From positions 1-7,805 of the forward strand of contig JAITTM010000131.1 of assembly GCA_031286975.1 (NCBI GenBank): a DNA stretch of 7,805 nucleotides, read 5' to 3'. The notes under the pieces were generated by a model. That model had not been told where the DNA came from. It saw nothing but the letters and a program-made list of their open reading frames with translations, and searched no databases. Origin of the DNA: Coriobacteriales bacterium. Its GTDB lineage: Bacteria > Actinomycetota > Coriobacteriia > Coriobacteriales > UBA8131. The translations under genes and the position numbers were made by a program. Below, one piece after another: positions 5,212-7,805 of this stretch (position 1 is the stretch's first letter; every line of letters starts with the position of its first letter).

Positions 5212-6678
5212 ATGCCAGAAGTCGTGGCGGTCAAGCTCCGCTACAACCCCAAGACCCTGTGGTTCGACGCAGCGCTCAGCAGCTATGCGCTCGGCGATCA
5301 CGTGATTGTCGAGACGGAGCGGGGCCGCGAGATCGGCCTGGTGGTCGACCCCAGGCTCGAGGTTACCGACGCGCAGATCAAGGGGCTTAAATCCGTGCTC
5401 AAACCGGTGATTCGCGCTCTGAGCGATATCGACCTTGATCACATCGACGAGCTGGATGCCAAGGGTCGCGAGGCCATGCCCGTCTTTCGCGAGCTGATAG
5501 CCAAGCACGAACTCGATATGAAGCCGGTAGAGGTCGAATACCTCTTTGGTGGCGAGAAGGTCGTGTTCTATTTCTCGAGCGATGAGCGCATCGACTTTCG
5601 TGACCTGGTGCGTGAGCTGGCCTCGCGCTTCCATGTGCGGGTTGACATGCGTCAGATCGGCGTCCGCGACGAGGCCCGGATGCTGGGCGGCCTGTCACAC
5701 TGCGGTGAAGAGCTGTGCTGCACCCGCTTAGGGGGCGAGTTCCAGCCGGTCTCCATCCGCATGGCCAAAGAGCAGGATCTGCCGCTCAATCCCGTTAAGA
5801 TATCGGGTGCCTGCGGTCGCCTTATGTGCTGTTTGCGCTACGAATACGAGGCGTACAAGGATTTCAAGCAGCGCGCACCGGGCAAGGGCACCCTTATCGA
5901 GACCCCGCTGGGCACCGCCAAGGTCATCGACTTCGACACCCCGCGTGAGATCATCAACATGCGGCTCGCCGATGGCAAGGCGCTCTCGATCCCGCTCAAG
6001 GATTTTGAGTGCAAGCAGGATGAGAAGGGCTGCATGAAGCCCTGTTGCGTCAGCCGCGAGACCATCGATCGCTGCGCCTCCAGCAGCATCCTGTTGGCGC
6101 TGAGCGCGCTCGATCGCGAGCTGGGTGTCAGTGCGGAGCCACGTCTGCAAGACAAGCTGCAAACCGAACGCCAGGCCCAAGCGCAGCCGCGCAAGCGCAG
6201 GCGGGGGCAGGGCTCCCTTGGCGGAGCAGAGCGGCAAGGTGGCGGCAGCCAGCAACAGGCCGCGCCGCGCGAGAGGGCGAGCCGCGAGGGGGCCTCACGC
6301 GAAAAGCCACGTCCCGGGCAGCATTCCTCCGGTCTGCGGGCTGGTGCCCCCGATAGCAGCGGCGAGGATCGCAGCACCAACAAGCAGCGCAACCAAAGAC
6401 GCGGCGGCAGTGGCGCGCAGCGCGGCGAGCAGGGTCAGGCACAGGGTCGCGGCAAGGCACGCCGTTCCGGGCAGAGCACGCCCAACTCCAACCGCCCAAG
6501 CCAGGGCACGCCCAGCCCCAACCCTAACTCCAACCCCAATCGCCCGCATTCGGCTGCCGAGCAGGCTCCCCAGCGTGGGAGTGGCGGCTCGTTAGGCGCA
6601 GGGCGCAGACGTCGCAGACGTTCAAGCGGCGGCGGCAACGGCAACGGCGGCAGCAGCGGCAGTGCCCCAAAGGAGTGA
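5212..6678 (+). CDS. ricT: PSP1-domain protein RicT (YaaT family) with long low-complexity tail
   Basis: In Bacillus, RicT (YaaT) acts with RicA and RicF in an iron-sulfur complex that steers RNase Y mRNA processing and affects sporulation and competence; the role here is inferred from homology. Residues 1-about 265 are the conserved PSP1 region, with the hallmark cysteines C164/C169/C170 (HCGEELCC) and C201/C206/C207 (GACGRLMCC), which fit the family's cluster ligands. Unusually, a second cysteine group follows at C267, C274, C278, C279 and C288. From about residue 311 to 488 the protein is low complexity, rich in Arg, Gly, Gln, Ser, Asn and Pro, with a run of six arginines near the end, and probably disordered and RNA-binding. 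The Bacillus protein is about 275 residues, so roughly 180-210 are extra. ATG 5212 has an excellent site, AGGGAGG, 8 bases upstream. It lies in the tmk-holB operon; RicA and RicF genes are not in view. Confidence 0.92.
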   Translation: MPEVVAVKLRYNPKTLWFDAALSSYALGDHVIVETERGREIGLVVDPRLEVTDAQIKGLKSVLKPVIRALSDIDLDHIDELDAKGREAMPVFRELIAKHELDMKPVEVEYLFGGEKVVFYFSSDERIDFRDLVRELASRFHVRVDMRQIGVRDEARMLGGLSHCGEELCCTRLGGEFQPVSIRMAKEQDLPLNPVKISGACGRLMCCLRYEYEAYKDFKQRAPGKGTLIETPLGTAKVIDFDTPREIINMRLADGKALSIPLKDFECKQDEKGCMKPCCVSRETIDRCASSSILLALSALDRELGVSAEPRLQDKLQTERQAQAQPRKRRRGQGSLGGAERQGGGSQQQAAPRERASREGASREKPRPGQHSSGLRAGAPDSSGEDRSTNKQRNQRRGGSGAQRGEQGQAQGRGKARRSGQSTPNSNRPSQGTPSPNPNSNPNRPHSAAEQAPQRGSGGSLGAGRRRRRRSSGGGNGNGGSSGSAPKE

Positions 6679-6679
6679 C

Positions 6680-7805
6680 ATGCTTGACAACAAGGCACTT
6701 CTCACCGATCTCTACCAGCTCACTATGGCGCAGGCCTACTGGCAGACGGGCAAGCAACAAGAAGGTGCCTCATTCTACATGCACTTCAGGGAGAACCCCT
6801 TTGGCGGCGGCTACACTATCGCGGCGGGCATGGAGCAGCTCGCAGATTACATCGACGGCTTCGCCTTCACCCAGCAAGCCGTCGACTACCTCGCAACGCT
6901 GCCCGCACCTGACGGCACGCCCCTGTTCGACCCCGCCTTTCTCAAGACCCTGCTCAGCCTCCGCCTGACCGTCGACGTCGATGCCGTCAAGGAGGGCACC
7001 GTGGTCTTTCCCCACGAGCCCCTAGTGCGCGTTGTTGGCCCTGTGCTGGAGTGCCAGATAATCGAGACCGCCCTTCTCAACTTCGTCAACTTTCAGACGC
7101 TCGTTGCCACCAAGGCAGCCCGTGTCTGCCAGGTGGCAAAAGGGCCGGTTGCCGAGTTTGGCCTGCGGCGCGCGCAAGGCCCTAACGGCGGCAACCTCGC
7201 CTCACGCGCGGCCATCGTGGGCGGCTGCTCCTCGACCTCTAACACCCTTGCGGGCATGCTCTATGACCTGCCGGTCAGCGGCACGCATGCCCACTCCTGG
7301 GTGATGGCCTTTGACGACGAACTCACGGCGTTTCGCGCCTATGCGCAGTCCATGCCCCACAACTGCGTTTTGCTGGTCGATACCTACAACACGCTGGGTG
7401 GCGTGCGCAACGCCATCACGGTTGCGCGCGAGATGGAGCAGCGCGGCCAGCAGCTCGCGGGTATCCGCATCGATTCAGGTGACCTCGCCTGGCTCTCCAT
7501 CCAGGCACGCGCCCTGCTCGACGAGGCAGGGCTTTGCTCCGTCAAGATAGTTGCCAGCAACGACCTGGACGAGTACACCATCCAAAGCCTGCATGATCAG
7601 GGGGCGCGCATCGACCTGTGGGGTGTGGGCACCAAACTCGCCACGGCCTTCGAGCAAGCGGCGCTCGCCGGTGTCTACAAACTCAGCGCCACACGCGCGC
7701 CGGGGCAGCAGGCGTGGAAGCCCACCATCAAGGTCTCCGAGCAGGTGTGCAAGTCAACGCTCCCCGGCATCCTTGACACACGCCGCTACCTCAACAGCGA
7801 GGGCA
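6680..7805 (+). CDS. pncB: Nicotinate phosphoribosyltransferase (partial, runs off the window)
   Basis: Converts nicotinate and PRPP to nicotinate mononucleotide with ATP hydrolysis, the entry step of NAD salvage from nicotinic acid. The frame is open from ATG 6680 to the window end, giving 375 codons of an expected 480-490. Visible motifs: N-terminal LLTDLYQLTMAQAY (7-20), FVNFQT (135-140), EFGLRRAQGPNGG (159-171), GTHAHSW (201-207) whose second His (205) matches the histidine phosphorylated in the catalytic cycle, LVDTYNTLGGVRNAI (232-246), GIRIDSGDL (261-269), SNDLDEY (293-299) and WGVGTKLAT (314-322). The ATG lies one base after the ricT stop, with AAGGAG inside the ricT end (spacing 4 bases), so it is translated from the same message. 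No internal stop or frameshift was seen in the visible part. The end of the gene and any downstream operon members are outside the window. Confidence 0.93.
   Translation, partial: MLDNKALLTDLYQLTMAQAYWQTGKQQEGASFYMHFRENPFGGGYTIAAGMEQLADYIDGFAFTQQAVDYLATLPAPDGTPLFDPAFLKTLLSLRLTVDVDAVKEGTVVFPHEPLVRVVGPVLECQIIETALLNFVNFQTLVATKAARVCQVAKGPVAEFGLRRAQGPNGGNLASRAAIVGGCSSTSNTLAGMLYDLPVSGTHAHSWVMAFDDELTAFRAYAQSMPHNCVLLVDTYNTLGGVRNAITVAREMEQRGQQLAGIRIDSGDLAWLSIQARALLDEAGLCSVKIVASNDLDEYTIQSLHDQGARIDLWGVGTKLATAFEQAALAGVYKLSATRAPGQQAWKPTIKVSEQVCKSTLPGILDTRRYLNSEG

Noticed and set aside
5728..6392. Long minus- and plus-strand frames opposite and alongside ricT
   Set aside because: High GC makes long shadow frames common; the real frame carries the PSP1 cysteine motifs and a strong ribosome site.

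Overview
The window reads as part of a high-GC Gram-positive (Actinomycetota) chromosome, most likely a Coriobacteriia gut lineage such as Collinsella, Olsenella or a relative. This rests on the GC-rich housekeeping genes (about 65-75% GC in lines counted by hand), strong AGGAGG-type ribosome binding sites, and a tmk-holB-ricT order that recalls the Firmicute/Actinomycete replication-linked cluster. The genus is inference; no rRNA or other marker gene is present.

Layout. (1) Bases 2-106 are the last 34 codons of a major facilitator transporter. (2) Bases 107-412 are intergenic: a long inverted repeat of the REP-like 'GGGGGACGTTTCTC' type, then a candidate extended -10 promoter overlapping a 7-7-7 palindrome. 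(3) Bases 413-2802 are a two-gene toxin-immunity module. The first gene encodes a 524-residue polymorphic toxin: an N-terminal helical region, a transmembrane/glycine-zipper segment, a self-cleaving HINT domain, and a C-terminal tip that matches the colicin E3 16S-rRNase domain with all four catalytic residues in place. The second gene, 17 bases downstream, is very AT-rich and encodes a 265-residue protein of six blade-like beta repeats. It is the presumed immunity protein and does not look like the small E3 immunity protein. (4) Bases 2803-3266 are non-coding: a weak hairpin at the immunity stop codon, a second REP-like inverted repeat, a stretch with nothing recognisable, and a candidate promoter and leader for the next operon. 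(5) Bases 3267 to the end are a tightly packed plus-strand operon: thymidylate kinase (tmk), DNA polymerase III delta' subunit (holB, 8-base overlap), the PSP1/RicT protein with a long low-complexity tail, and nicotinate phosphoribosyltransferase (pncB, 1-base gap), cut off by the window end.

The operon is ordinary housekeeping: dTTP supply, clamp loading, RNA-processing control and NAD salvage. The toxin-immunity module is the accessory part. It has a stepwise falling GC content and REP-like elements on both sides. Its pairing of an E3-type ribosome-cutting tip with a propeller-like immunity protein is the best candidate here for something not well described.
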